Shown piece after piece: positions 33,211 through 43,700 of a stretch of DNA of 64,000 nt. The DNA comes from Nicoliella lavandulae (lineage in GTDB: Bacteria; Bacillota; Bacilli; Lactobacillales; Lactobacillaceae): assembly GCF_037546185.1 (NCBI RefSeq), contig NZ_JAWMWH010000001.1, forward strand, positions 248,001-312,000, read 5' to 3'. A program made the translations under genes and the position numbers. The notes beneath the pieces are model-generated. The model did no database searches. It was not told the DNA's origin and saw only the letters and a program-made list of their open reading frames with translations. Position 1 is the first letter of the stretch. The number at the start of each line of letters is the position of its first letter.

Positions 33211-33966
33211 TTGTTAACTGCACTTAAAGAAACCTTTGCCAAAAAGAATAAAATGACCCTAATCATGGGCATCATTTTAGCCGCGTACATTATTTTAGTA
33301 GCGCTCGGTGGTACCTTTGGTAATTTAATCAATGCCTATAATTTTTTGGGGCAACTAGGAACCGCTAGTAACATTATTGAATTATTCATCATGATTTTAG
33401 CTAGTTTAGCGTTTACCAGTAGTAATTCGAGAACCTTCCTCGATGGTCTACATCAAAAGGGAATTGCCAAACCCGTGATATTTATCGCCCAATTAATTCA
33501 CATGGTCGTGGCGTACTTATTTTTCATGATTATTAGTGTCATATTAACGTTGCTCTTGCAAGTGACCCTCTTCAAGGGCGCTGATATGAGCTCAATGTCA
33601 CAATTTTATGTGGCGATTTATGCTAACGCGATTCATATGTTCATTATGGCCGCATTGATCATCTTTGTATTAATGATTTTCAGTCGCATTAAGGGCAGAA
33701 TGGCTGCAATTGCTACTGGAATTGGGGTCAACTATGTGGGTCTGGCATTTGCCTGGATCGGATTTCTATTCGTTTACCACCACCGGATGCTCAAATGGGA
33801 ACCATTTAACTTCCTAATGGTCGAAAACCAATTAGTTAAGCCAATTAATCACACGTTGACTAAGTTATACATGAACGAAGCCATCACCGGGAGTATTATT
33901 TACGGGATTGTGTTCCTAATTTTAGCGTTTTGTCTCTTTTCATTTAGAAAGCTAAGAAAGCCTTAA
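33211..33966 (+). CDS. Second ABC-2 type permease-like membrane protein
   Basis: A 251-residue protein with six predicted membrane helices and the same size and layout as the permease before it, but low sequence similarity (both contain EPFNF or FNPFNFF-like segments before the last helices). It may be a second subunit of the same exporter. The start is TTG at 33211, with AGGAGG eight bases upstream. It has its own promoter, TTGACT (33149-33154), a 16-base spacer and TAAACT (33171-33176), after a terminator. Confidence 0.8.
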   Translation: MLTALKETFAKKNKMTLIMGIILAAYIILVALGGTFGNLINAYNFLGQLGTASNIIELFIMILASLAFTSSNSRTFLDGLHQKGIAKPVIFIAQLIHMVVAYLFFMIISVILTLLLQVTLFKGADMSSMSQFYVAIYANAIHMFIMAALIIFVLMIFSRIKGRMAAIATGIGVNYVGLAFAWIGFLFVYHHRMLKWEPFNFLMVENQLVKPINHTLTKLYMNEAITGSIIYGIVFLILAFCLFSFRKLRKP

Positions 33967-34035
33967 AATTCACTTTTAATCTGGTATAATTAAGTTTGCA
34001 TGAACTTGGATTTCGAATTATCAAGGAGGAAAATC

Positions 34036-34485
34036 GTGAACTTTAGTATTGATTTAGACAAACAACTCTGTTTTCAAATATCGCGTACTCACCAACTTTA
34101 TAATAAGCTTTATCAAAAACCTTTAAAGCAATTTAATTTGACTTATGTTCAATACATTACGTTATTAGCGCTATGGAAGGAAGACGGCGTAACGGTTAAC
34201 ACCCTAAGTCGTGAATTAGATCTCACTAATGGGACGCTAACCCCCCTTCTAAAGCGGCTTGAAAAGGCTGGTTGGATTACCCGTGAACGTGATAAAAAAG
34301 ATGAACGCCGGTTAATCGTTTCCTTAACTGAACGTGGTAAGCAACTCCAAGGTGAAATTACTAATTGTACTGAAATGTGCTTAAACGAAATGGGGTACAC
34401 CCCAGAAGGATTCAACCAAGCATTAGCTAACGTTCAAGATATTCAAAATCGGTTGAAGATGGCGATCGAACGTCAAGCTGATTAA
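34036..34485 (+). CDS. MarR-family regulator, OhrR/SarZ-like with N-terminal Cys
   Basis: A 149-residue winged-helix regulator. The start QLCFQIS places Cys12 where OhrR and SarZ have their redox-sensing cysteine. The DNA-binding region is clear: LSRELDLTNGTLTPLLKRLEKAGWITRERDKKDERRLIVSLTERG. The start is GTG at 34036, with AAGGAGG six bases upstream; an ATG at 34000 is too close to the -10 (TATAAT, 33985-33990). No ohr gene is adjacent. The ABC genes upstream, and the palindrome at 31387-31412, are candidate targets (inference). Confidence 0.87.
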   Translation: MNFSIDLDKQLCFQISRTHQLYNKLYQKPLKQFNLTYVQYITLLALWKEDGVTVNTLSRELDLTNGTLTPLLKRLEKAGWITRERDKKDERRLIVSLTERGKQLQGEITNCTEMCLNEMGYTPEGFNQALANVQDIQNRLKMAIERQAD

Positions 34486-34487
34486 TT

Positions 34488-34518
34488 AAAGTTCCCGTTT
34501 ACGGGAGCTTTTTTTTTG
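34488..34518 (+). terminator. Terminator of the MarR gene
   Basis: Stem AAAG(T)TCCCG / CGGGAGCTTT followed by T8. Confidence 0.8.
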
Positions 34519-34633
34519 CATTGAATTGAATTTATGCAACCATTTTCCGAATATTATCGACATAATATTTATTTTCATTCGCGTTTGCGTTAAAATAAAA
34601 GATGTTAGCGTTGTATTTTACAATTTTATAGGG

Positions 34634-34663
34634 TTGACTATTTTATGGTTATTCTTGTAAGAT
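34634..34663 (+). promoter_or_regulatory. Promoter of the first amino-acid permease
   Basis: TTGACT (34634-34639), an 18-base spacer and TAAGAT (34658-34663). No palindrome is present, in contrast to the paralogous gene. Confidence 0.5.
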
Positions 34664-34703
34664 ACTATTACAATTTTTAAAATCTTTTAAAGAAGGTGTA
34701 AAT

Positions 34704-36119
34704 GTGTCAGAAAAAAACGAAGAACTAGAACGTAAGTTAGCTCCTCGTCATATGCAAATGATTGCCCTAGGGGGAACCATCGGGGTCGGACTATTTATGG
34801 GGGCATCATCCACCATTAATTGGACCGGGCCTTCCGTGTTACTTGCCTACGCAATCGCCGGGATTTTCCTTTACTTAATCATGCGGGCGCTTGGTGAAAT
34901 GCTATATGTTCATCCCGTAACGGGAGCGTTTTCCCAGTTCGCGACCTTATACATGCATCCCGTCTTCGGTTTCCTAACCGCGTGGAGTAATATCTTCCAG
35001 TGGGTGCTAGTTGGAATGAGTGAAGTGATTGCCATTGGGACCTATTGTCACTTCTGGTGGCCAGGATTGCCTGGTTGGGTTCCCGGTGTTATTGCCATCA
35101 TCAGTCTTTGTTTAGCCAACCTCTTCTCCGTTAAGTCATTCGGGGAATTGGAATACTGGTTTGCATTGATCAAGGTGGTTACCATCGTATTGATGATCGT
35201 AGCTGGACTTGGCGTGATCATCTTTGGTTTCGGTCACAACATGCATCCCGTTGGAATTAGTAACCTTTGGAAGTATGGATTCTTCACTGGCGGGGTCAAA
35301 GGATTCCTATTCGCCCTTGCCATTGTGTTAGGTTCATACCAAGGGATCGAACTAATCGGGGTTACGGCCGGAGAAGCTGACAATCCTAAGAAGTCCATCG
35401 TTGAAGCCATTCAATCCACCATTGGTCGGATCTTGATCTTCTACATCGGTGCCATCTTCGTTATCGTTTCCATCTACCCATGGGATAAGATCGGAACGCT
35501 TGGTTCACCATTCGTACTTACTTTCTCTAAGTTAGGAATTACTGCAGCTGCCGGAATTATTAACTTCGTGGTCTTAACGGCTGCGCTTTCTGGTTCTAAC
35601 TCCGCAATCTACAGTTCTAGTCGGATGACATACTTACTTGCCAAGGAAGGCAAGTTACCAAAGAAGTTCTTAGAACTAACTAAGAGTGGGGTGCCACTTT
35701 ACACAGTTATCGCGGTTTCTGCCGGAATCTTTATCGGAGTTATCCTAAACGTGATCTTACCAGCATTCGTTAAGAACGCTTCTGACATCTTCGTGTTAGT
35801 TTACAGTTCTAGTATTTTACCAGGAATGGTGCCATGGTTCGTCATCTTAGTCAGTGAAATTCGCTTCAGAAAGTTACACCCTGAAGAATTAGAAGGTCAC
35901 CCATTCCAGATGCCATTCTCACCATACTCAAATTACTTGACCCTCTTCGTATTGTTCGTTACTTTGATCTTCATGGTAGTCAACAACGATACACGGATCC
36001 CAGTAATTATTGGTGCCATCTTCCTAGTAATTATGACCATTATCTACTTCGTTAAGTACAACAAAACGGACTTAGAAGAACGCCGGAAAAACCAAGGCAA
36101 AGAAGTTTTTGATAAATAA
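34704..36119 (+). CDS. APC-superfamily amino-acid permease (AAT family), copy 1
   Basis: A 471-residue, twelve-helix proton-coupled amino-acid transporter. The family start APRHMQMIALGGTIGVGLFMGAS, GEMLYVHPVTGAF and the GVTAGEADNPKKSI segment are visible. The substrate cannot be assigned. The start is GTG with GAAGG upstream. The next gene is a close paralogue with the same length, so a tandem duplication is clear. Its own promoter and terminator (36131-36168) make it a separate unit. Confidence 0.9.
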   Translation: MSEKNEELERKLAPRHMQMIALGGTIGVGLFMGASSTINWTGPSVLLAYAIAGIFLYLIMRALGEMLYVHPVTGAFSQFATLYMHPVFGFLTAWSNIFQWVLVGMSEVIAIGTYCHFWWPGLPGWVPGVIAIISLCLANLFSVKSFGELEYWFALIKVVTIVLMIVAGLGVIIFGFGHNMHPVGISNLWKYGFFTGGVKGFLFALAIVLGSYQGIELIGVTAGEADNPKKSIVEAIQSTIGRILIFYIGAIFVIVSIYPWDKIGTLGSPFVLTFSKLGITAAAGIINFVVLTAALSGSNSAIYSSSRMTYLLAKEGKLPKKFLELTKSGVPLYTVIAVSAGIFIGVILNVILPAFVKNASDIFVLVYSSSILPGMVPWFVILVSEIRFRKLHPEELEGHPFQMPFSPYSNYLTLFVLFVTLIFMVVNNDTRIPVIIGAIFLVIMTIIYFVKYNKTDLEERRKNQGKEVFDK

Positions 36120-36130
36120 TTAGTTCAGCA

Positions 36131-36168
36131 AATAACGTTCCCAATTAAGTTGGGGGCGTTATTTTTTT
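36131..36168 (+). terminator. Terminator of permease copy 1
   Basis: Stem AATAACG(T)(T)CCCAA / TTGGGGGCGTTATT followed by T7. Confidence 0.8.
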
Positions 36169-36177
36169 ATTATATAA

Positions 36178-36206
36178 TTGACAAATGAACAGTTGTTCAG
36201 TAATAT
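36178..36206 (+). promoter_or_regulatory. Promoter of permease copy 2 with operator in the spacer
   Basis: TTGACA (36178-36183), a 17-base spacer and TAATAT (36201-36206). The perfect palindrome TGAACA-GT-TGTTCA (36186-36199) sits fully inside the spacer. Confidence 0.65.
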
Positions 36207-36242
36207 TGAACTTGTTGATTTAAATTTGAGGAAGTGTTTAAA

Positions 36243-37649
36243 GTGGCAGAAAAAGATTCAGGTTTGAAGCGTGGCCTTGCGCCTCGCCATATGCAAATGA
36301 TTGCATTAGGTGGGACGATTGGGGTCGGCCTGTTCATGGGTTCTACATCCACGATCGGCTGGACCGGTCCATCCGTTTTACTTGATTACGCAATCGCAGG
36401 AATATTTTTATACTTAATTATGCGTTCATTGGGGGAAATGCTTTACGTGCACCCCGTTACTGGTTCCTTTGCTCAATTTGCGAACCAATATATGCACCCC
36501 GTGTTCGGTTACTTAACCGCATGGAGTAATATTTTCCAATACATTGTGGTCGGCATGAGTGAAGTGATTGCCATTGGGACCTATTGTAAATTCTGGTGGC
36601 CATCGCTGCCCGGTTGGATTCCAGGGTTAGTGGCAATCGTGTCACTAGCCATCGCCAACTTGATTTCAGTGAAGGCCTTTGGGGAATTGGAATACTGGTT
36701 CGCCATGATCAAGGTGGTTACGATCGTCTTAATGATCATCGCCGGACTCGGCATCATTCTCTTCGGGTTTGGTCACGGAATGCATCCCGTTGGCATTAGC
36801 AACATCTGGAAATACGGGTTCTTCACTGGTGGCATCAAAGGATTCTTCTTTGCCCTAGCGATCGTGCTAGGTTCCTATCAAGGAATTGAGCTGATTGGGG
36901 TAACCGCCGGAGAAGCCGAAAACCCACGGAAGTCATTGATCGAAGCCATTCAATCCACGATTGGCCGGATCTTGATCTTCTATATTGGGGCCATCTTCGT
37001 GATCCTAAGTATCTATCCTTGGGATAAACTAGGCCAAGTTGGTTCCCCATTCGTGGAAACCTTCGCTAAGTTAGGGATTACTGCGGCGGCCGGAATCATT
37101 AACTTCGTGGTTTTGACTGCAGCGCTTTCTGGTTCCAACTCTGGAATTTACAGTGCCAGTCGGATGACGTTATTGCTAGCCGAAGATCACAAGTTACCAA
37201 AGCGGTTCTTGCGGATCAACCGGCACGGAGTCCCATTCTATGCAGTGGCATCCATTTCATTCGGGATTTTCATCGGAGTCGTATTGAACTTTGTACTCCC
37301 ATTATTCTTTAAGAATGCGGGCGAAATCTTCGTAATGGTTTACAGTTCAAGTGTGCTCCCTGGGATGGTGCCATGGTTCGTGATCTTGATCAGTCAAATC
37401 CGATTCAGAAAACTCCACCCAGATGAAATGAAGGGTCACCCATTTAAGATGCCCCTTTCACCTTATACTAACTACATCACCCTATTCTTCTTGGTCGTAA
37501 CTTTAATTTTCATGTTCTTTAATGATGCTACGCGGATTCCATTGATTATCGGAATCGTTTTCCTAGTCATCATGACGATCATCTACTTCGCTAAGTACAA
37601 CCAAAGCGACATTGAAAAGGCCAAAAAGAGTAGCGACGATCTATACTAA
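36243..37649 (+). CDS. APC-superfamily amino-acid permease (AAT family), copy 2
   Basis: A 468-residue paralogue of the preceding gene, largely identical in the core (APRHMQMIALGGTIGVGLFMG, GVTAGEAENPRKSL). The GTG at 36243 is chosen because its VAEKD start aligns with the VSEKN start of copy 1, although an in-frame GTG lies nine bases earlier. Differences cluster in the loops and at the C-terminus. It has its own promoter with an operator-like palindrome, so the copies are probably regulated differently. Confidence 0.9.
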   Translation: MAEKDSGLKRGLAPRHMQMIALGGTIGVGLFMGSTSTIGWTGPSVLLDYAIAGIFLYLIMRSLGEMLYVHPVTGSFAQFANQYMHPVFGYLTAWSNIFQYIVVGMSEVIAIGTYCKFWWPSLPGWIPGLVAIVSLAIANLISVKAFGELEYWFAMIKVVTIVLMIIAGLGIILFGFGHGMHPVGISNIWKYGFFTGGIKGFFFALAIVLGSYQGIELIGVTAGEAENPRKSLIEAIQSTIGRILIFYIGAIFVILSIYPWDKLGQVGSPFVETFAKLGITAAAGIINFVVLTAALSGSNSGIYSASRMTLLLAEDHKLPKRFLRINRHGVPFYAVASISFGIFIGVVLNFVLPLFFKNAGEIFVMVYSSSVLPGMVPWFVILISQIRFRKLHPDEMKGHPFKMPLSPYTNYITLFFLVVTLIFMFFNDATRIPLIIGIVFLVIMTIIYFAKYNQSDIEKAKKSSDDLY

Positions 37650-37652
37650 AAT

Positions 37653-37695
37653 AAAAACGTTTGTGAATGGAAATACCACTCACAAACGTTTTTTA
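37653..37695. terminator. Bidirectional terminator
   Basis: Stem AAAACGTTTGTGA(A)TGG / CCA(C)TCACAAACGTTTT with a T run, between the convergent permease and MFS genes. Confidence 0.85.
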
Positions 37696-38889
37696 GTACC
37701 GTTTTACTTCTGGGACCCGCCATTTAATCATAATTAAGTTAATGATCATCACGGCAGCGAAGTAAAAGACTCCGCTATAGCCAACAAAGTTGGAGATTAC
37801 CCCACCGATGATGGAGCCAATTACCGAACCGATTGCTTGGGCCCCTTGGTTCAAGCTAAATGCCATCCCCGTCATGTTAGCAGGCGTTCCCTTCGCAAAG
37901 AGCGTCTGAATCGATGGGAAGACTCCAGCGTTCCCAATCCCATTGGTAAAGCGGAAAATCCCTAAGATCCAAATGCTACTAGCAAACCCCTGGGGGAAAT
38001 ACGATAGGATCACAATGATAAACCCAATCGTAAGCACCCGTGAGGCCCCATGTTTATCACCATAGCGCCCGAAGAATGGTGAACTAATCACCATCGCCAT
38101 CCCTGGCAATGCGGTAATTAGTCCCGCCACAATTGCTACGGGCCCGTGGCCACCCAGTAATTGTTTTACATACAGCGTAATAATGGGAAAGACCGCGTTC
38201 AACCCACTTTGGACGATGACGGAAGTCAATAGCATGTAAATCACGAACCGGGGGTTAGGAAAGCGTTTGAACAGGTGCCAACCATCATCATCGGCATCTG
38301 GGTCCGGCTGATAATGTTCAGACACCATGAACAATGCCATCAAGAAGAATGCGAATAGAAAAATCCCCGTTAAGAAGAACGTGACCCGAATCGACAGAAA
38401 GCTAACTAAAATCCCGCCGAAAATAGGGCCAATCAAAAAGCCACTGGTGTATCCCGTTGATAGAATACTTAAGGCGTATTGGACCTTATCCCGCGGTGTT
38501 TCAGTCGCAATTAGGGCAATACAGTTCGGAATTACCCCATCAAAGAACCCCTGGAGAAACCGTAACAGGATAAATTGCCAGACGTTAGTGACACAGCCCA
38601 TCAACGCAATCGAGATCGCCGACCCCAATGCCGTTTGTAAAATCATCCGTTTACGGCCGTGGCGATCTGCGAACTTACCCCCAAACGGTGCGGTGAATGC
38701 CACGACTAAAAAGGATGCCGCATAGACGATTCCACTTAAAATCGATAGTTCGCCAGACGAGAAATGGCCTAAATCACTAATGTATAACGACATGAACGGG
38801 ATCACCTCGTTAAACGCGACCCCCGTAATAAAAGTTCCAAACAATAATACAATTAAATTTCGTTTCCAGTTTTGATTCGCTGAGTGCAT
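37693..38889 (-). CDS. MFS transporter, MdtG-like multidrug efflux
   Basis: A 398-residue twelve-helix MFS protein. The MFS loop motif GGKFADRHGRKRMIL lies between helices 2 and 3, and GFLIGPIFGG in helix 5 marks the drug:H+ antiporter family. The N-terminal half is very like E. coli MdtG-type pumps in general layout. The ATG has GAAGGGG upstream. It is closely related to the frameshifted gene at 39386-40620, so the two are a duplication. A terminator-like hairpin at 38924-38959 lies between this gene and the preceding one. Confidence 0.88.
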   Translation of the reverse strand: MHSANQNWKRNLIVLLFGTFITGVAFNEVIPFMSLYISDLGHFSSGELSILSGIVYAASFLVVAFTAPFGGKFADRHGRKRMILQTALGSAISIALMGCVTNVWQFILLRFLQGFFDGVIPNCIALIATETPRDKVQYALSILSTGYTSGFLIGPIFGGILVSFLSIRVTFFLTGIFLFAFFLMALFMVSEHYQPDPDADDDGWHLFKRFPNPRFVIYMLLTSVIVQSGLNAVFPIITLYVKQLLGGHGPVAIVAGLITALPGMAMVISSPFFGRYGDKHGASRVLTIGFIIVILSYFPQGFASSIWILGIFRFTNGIGNAGVFPSIQTLFAKGTPANMTGMAFSLNQGAQAIGSVIGSIIGGVISNFVGYSGVFYFAAVMIINLIMIKWRVPEVKRY

Positions 38890-38923
38890 ATCATCAATTC
38901 CCCTTCTCTAAGCTTGAGCGAAT

Positions 38924-38959
38924 AAAAAAAGTAATACTAAGCAAGTAGCATTACTTTTC
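38924..38959 (-). terminator. Terminator after the 38964-39383 gene
   Basis: Stem AAGTAATGCTA / TAGTATTACTT with T7 on the minus strand. Transcription of the MFS gene beyond it may depend on read-through. Confidence 0.7.
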
Positions 38960-38963
38960 AAAC

Positions 38964-39383
38964 CTATTTTAATTCAGTTAATTCTTTTTCATAACCATCT
39001 ACCATTACTAATGAATCAGCATCCTGATGATTTTCAAACTTCCGGTGTAATTGGGCGATAAAGCGTTCAATGAAGTAGCCCACTGACATTTCCCGGTGAA
39101 AATGTGCCTTAGCATCCGTCCTGATGGAATCGAACTGTTTGAGATAGGCATCGATGGCTTGATCTAAGTACTGGTCATATGGTTGTTCCGCATCATACGT
39201 ATCTGAATCTTTATGATACGAAGCATACTTAGCAACGTAGATGCCTTGGTTTTCAGATTTATACTGACTCTTATACAGTAGTTCGCGTAGTTTTTTAGCT
39301 GGTTGATTCACGGCTGGTTGGGCCATTAAATCACTGGGAAGGCCACTATCAGCTAGTTCAACGATTCGTAAGTTTTTTGCCAC
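38964..39383 (-). CDS. Hypothetical soluble protein between two MFS genes
   Basis: A 139-residue soluble, mainly helical protein without a recognised family. It is charged, with many Asp, Lys and Tyr (KYASYHKDSDTYDAEQPYDQYLDQ), and has no signal or membrane segment. The start is GTG at 39383; its AAGGAGG ribosome site lies within the last codons of the upstream MFS gene, two bases before. It is therefore translationally coupled to the frameshifted pump gene. The function is unknown. Confidence 0.7.
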   Translation of the reverse strand: MAKNLRIVELADSGLPSDLMAQPAVNQPAKKLRELLYKSQYKSENQGIYVAKYASYHKDSDTYDAEQPYDQYLDQAIDAYLKQFDSIRTDAKAHFHREMSVGYFIERFIAQLHRKFENHQDADSLVMVDGYEKELTELK

Positions 39384-39385
39384 GA

Positions 39386-40620
39386 TTAATCCTCCTTTTT
39401 TGGATGTGGGTCTGCGGAGCTCCAGCGTAATTCAGGAACCCGCCACATAATTAATCCTAACACAGTAAACAACATGATGGCATTAAAGACAAACACACCA
39501 CCGTAATCAAAGACGTTGGAAATAATCCCACCAATCATCGAACCGACCACGGCACCTAATGCCTGGGCCGCTTGGTTCAAACTAAAGACCATCCCCGTTA
39601 ACAAACTTGGCGTTTCCTTAGCTAACATCGTTTGGATCGTGGGATAAACGGCGGCGTTGGCCGCACCACTAGAAAGCGCAGGATTCCTAAAATCACAACG
39701 CTCGTCGTAAAGGCTTGGGGGAAGTACAAAATCCCGGAAAAGACGATTCCTAGAATCAATACCTTATGCGTTCCGCGGGCATCCCCAATCCGCCCCCAGA
39801 TCGATGACGTCATGAACATCGAGATTCCGGGCAGCGATGCAATTAACCCGGCCACGATCGTAATTGGCCCGTGATTATGCATTAATTCCTTCACCAACAA
39901 ACTAATGATTGGATAAATTGAGAATAGACCGGCTTGAATGATCACCGTTGCCAATAGCATCCAAATTACAAAGTGCGGTTTGGGAAAGCCCTTTAATAAA
40001 TGAATGTCGAACAACGATGTCTTCGCTCGTTTGGGATCTGGTTTAAAGGTTTCTTTGACCAAGAACCAGGTAATAAAGAACGAGATCAACAATAACCCCG
40101 CCGTGATCAAGAACGTAATCCGAATGTTGAAGATGTGGGCTAACACCCCACCTAAAATTGGCCCGATCAAGTTACCACCGACATAACCGGTCGTAATAAT
40201 CCCCATTGCGTATCCAGCGTGTTCCTTAGGCGTTTCCGTTGCCACCAGCGCCGTGGAATTTGGAATTACACCGGCGAAGAACCCCTGAAGCGTCCGCAGT
40301 AAGACTAACTGCCAGACGTTGGTAACGAGCCCCATCAACCCCAGCGTAATCGCCGAGCCCAATGCGGTTTGTAAGACCATTCGCTTGCGTCCGTGCCGAT
40401 CGGCAAAGCGGCCCCAAATCGGAGCCGTAAACATGACCACCACAAAGGAAGCTGCATATACCAAACCACTTAACAGTGATAATTGGCCCTTTGAATAGTG
40501 GCCGAGGTCACTAACATATAATGATAGAAATGGGATGACCTCACTAAAGCCCATTCCATCAATAAAAGTACCAAACCAAAGTACCCATAAATTCTTTTTC
40601 CAAGAATCAGCTTCAGCCAT
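39386..40620 (-). pseudogene. MFS transporter (MdtG-like), frameshifted by one base
   Basis: Two overlapping frames together encode one twelve-helix MFS pump paralogous to 37693-38889. The 5' frame (40620 to about 39673) carries the loop motif IWGRFADRHGRKRMVL and ends in an unrelated tail after ILGILRF. The other frame resumes at SGAANAAVYPTIQTMLAKE and continues to 39386, aligning with NGIGNAGVFPSIQTLFAKG of the paralogue. The break, just after the RF codons at 39678-39673, is explained by one missing base. Either a real loss of function or a sequencing error is possible. Without the repair the protein would lack its last three or so helices. Confidence 0.87.
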
Positions 40621-40691
40621 CTGAATGATGCCCTCTTTTCTAAAAAAATATTAAGATTGTGGTTTTCATTATAGCACACATGAATTAGCGC

Positions 40692-40730
40692 AAAAAAATA
40701 ATATTGGTAAAAAATTACCAATATTATTTT
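40692..40730 (-). terminator. Terminator of giant gene 1
   Basis: Perfect stem AATAATATTGGTAA (40697-40710) / TTACCAATATTATT (40715-40728) with a T-rich tail on the minus strand. Confidence 0.8.
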
Positions 40731-40738
40731 TAACATCA

Positions 40739-43700
40739 TTAAATGAACTTAACGAACTTCTTATTACCAGTAATATATTGATTTTTATCAATATAGAATC
40801 GGGTCAAGCCCTTATATCTAACGACATGGTCGACTTTTAATTTGGTGCCCTTCTTATAAAAGTGCCCACCTTGGCCGAACTTAAGATGGTTATGCAACCG
40901 CGCTCCAGCCCGGTTAATGACCTTAACCGTATGGCTATTGGCAGCGTCCATTTCATCTTGCCGGTAATAAGCATTCACGATCCGTTCATGACTAGTCGTG
41001 AGGTAACCGCGATTGAGATTATCATCAGCGGTCAAGTGCCCAACGACGTAGTAACGAAGGGTCCCGTCACTAGTCATGACCAGTTTTTTGACCTTAAATT
41101 CATTCACTTGATTTTGAGGTTCATGTTTATACTTCTTGATCCGGTTGCCCCGGACAAATTCAGTTGAATCATGTAGGAAGACCCGTTTGGTATTGTAAAT
41201 ATAAACCGGTTTCTTACGCAAAGCAGCGTTAAAGGCATCGACATATCCGCGCTTGAATCCGGCTGATTCACCAGCTAGATTTTCGCGGGCTAGATCATCA
41301 GCTCGAGCCGCCTTGGCCCCAACTCGTTTAGCCTCATTGTATGCTGCCCGGCCGACCCGGTAAGCCTTAGCGTAATCGGATTGATAAATGGCAGCACGGT
41401 CTTCAAAGTACCGTTTAGCTTCCTTCCCATTGAACGCATCCATATAACCATCGTATGCACCCGCATAGGTTGGTTGGGCATCATGATGATCATCATACAT
41501 ATAACCACGTTTGGCATCCGCTAATCCCATGTGATAGTAATCCACAGTCTTAGCATTTGCTGGCGTTTCGTTAGTGGCACTAACCGTAAAGATCAACTTA
41601 GCAGCTCTAATGATGGTTGCATAGTCACTTTGGGCACGCTGAGCGGCACTACTTGCAATGTAGGTTTCATCGACCAGTTGCATGTTAGCACTGTCAACGA
41701 TTGAGCTTGCACTCAAGGCGACACTGGCCGCGGAACTAGCGGCGGCCGCTAAGCTGTTCCCAGTGGCAATATCTCCATTCATGTAGGCGATCGCAGCACT
41801 ATTCTTGGCTGCTTGAGCCGCTGCGTTGGCACTATTGACCACGTTAGTAGCACTGGATGCCGCATCAATGGCCATTGCAGCAGCTTGGGCGGCCGAACTA
41901 GCGATTTGATTAGCCACCACTGCATCTGCCGAAGCCGAGGCAATGACGTTGGCCACTGAATTGTTATGGGCAGCATAGCTAGCTAGGGATGGACTGTTGC
42001 TGTAACGACTAGCTTCAGCAATTGCATAGCTAGCTTGTTGTTGAGCAGAGTCTGCTGGATTAACGGTCAACGAAGTTACTGAGTTAGCATTCGCAGCATA
42101 GCTGGCAGCTAGGTTATTACGATTAAAGCCGGCAAATCCAGCGGGCCCGTTGCCGTTAGTCGTAGCAGTGACGCTACTGTAAGCTGAACTAGTTTGGGCG
42201 GCATATGGAATGGCGGGGTTGGATAGATGCGTGATCCAGTACGCTAATGAAGCGTTAGATTGAGCAGTCGCCGTAGCAGAACTAACTACTGCTGCGTTAA
42301 CACTCGCAACGGATTGAGCTGAACTAGCGATATCGGCATTATTAGCCGCAACCGTATTGGCGGCACTCCCGTCATTAGCATAGGATTGGACTGCTGAATT
42401 AGCGCTGTTAGCACTGGCTTCAGCAGCTGAAGCAGCAGCGGAATCACCATTAATGGCCTGACTAGTGGCAATTGAAGCGTAATGAGCAGCCGCACTCGAT
42501 TGGGCACTGGCGTTACTGTAATCAGCACTGGCCCGGTTATTAGCACTGGATGCAGCGGACTTAGCACTTTGCGCAACTGAGTTAGCACTGTTGGCTTGGT
42601 TAGCGGCAGAGCTAGCCACTGCCGATGCAGAGTTAGCTAAGTAGGCATATGAGCGAGCCGAATGATTAGCTGGTGCCCCACTGGCATCGCCATTGGCATT
42701 CGAAGCAGCAATTGAAGCGGCGCGGTCATTGTCCTGGGCGCTATTATTAGCGTCACTAGCAGCACTGGCATGGGATGACGCATCATTATTGTTGGAACTA
42801 GCGGCTGAAGCAGCAACACTGGCTGATTGATTACCAGCATTTGCGCTGTGGTTCAAACCATCAGCCGCACTCAGCGCACTGGACTGTTGGGCAGCCGCAT
42901 TACTTGCGGCGACACTCGCTGAACTAGCACTTGCTAATGCAGCGGAAGCAAGGCTTTCGTCTGATTGGGCCCGACTGGCTGCACTAGTAGCCGCTTGGTT
43001 AGCGGCTGAAACGGTCGCAACCGCTTGACTGGCTTGATCCATATTAGCACTAGTAGCAGCAGCATAGCTGGCAACTTGAGCACTAGCTTGGCTAGCGGCT
43101 GGTTCGTTTCCAGCACTAGCTAGACTAGCCGCTTGACTAGCATTGGAACTAGCAGCTGAATTAGCTGATTGAGCCGTACTAGTGGCAGCACTAGCTTGTT
43201 GGCTAGCCGATTGGGCAGCTGAATTAGCAACACTGGCATCGTTAGTAGCACTATTGGCAACTGACACTGCGGAGCTTGCAACCGTGGCCGCTGATTTAAC
43301 GGCTGCATTGGATGGATTCCCGGCTGCTAAGATGTTAGTTTGAGTTGCAACCTTTGCAACCGAAGCACTGTCATTTGCGGTATTACTATTCGCAACACTA
43401 GCTTGACTGGCAGCTCGATTGGCTTGGTTATTAATGCTAGATGCACTGTTAGCACTAGTAGCAACCGCCTGGTGTTGGTTAGCCGCTTTACTTGCATCCG
43501 TATCAGCATTCGCAGCATCCCGTAATGCGTTGCTCGTAGCAGTGGCATTGCTTTGGGCAGCTTGGGCAGCAGCCGCAGCGGAACTAGCTAGGGATGAATC
43601 CGTGTTTGCCCGGTTCGATGCTGACTTAGCGGCATCGGCGGCGTTACTAGCATCCCGATTAGCGGCTGAAGCCGTATCATTAGCAGACTTCGCAAGTGAA

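Noticed and set aside
36457..37050. Arg-rich frames inside the permease genes.
   Set aside because: They are shadows of strong membrane-protein genes with no translation signals.
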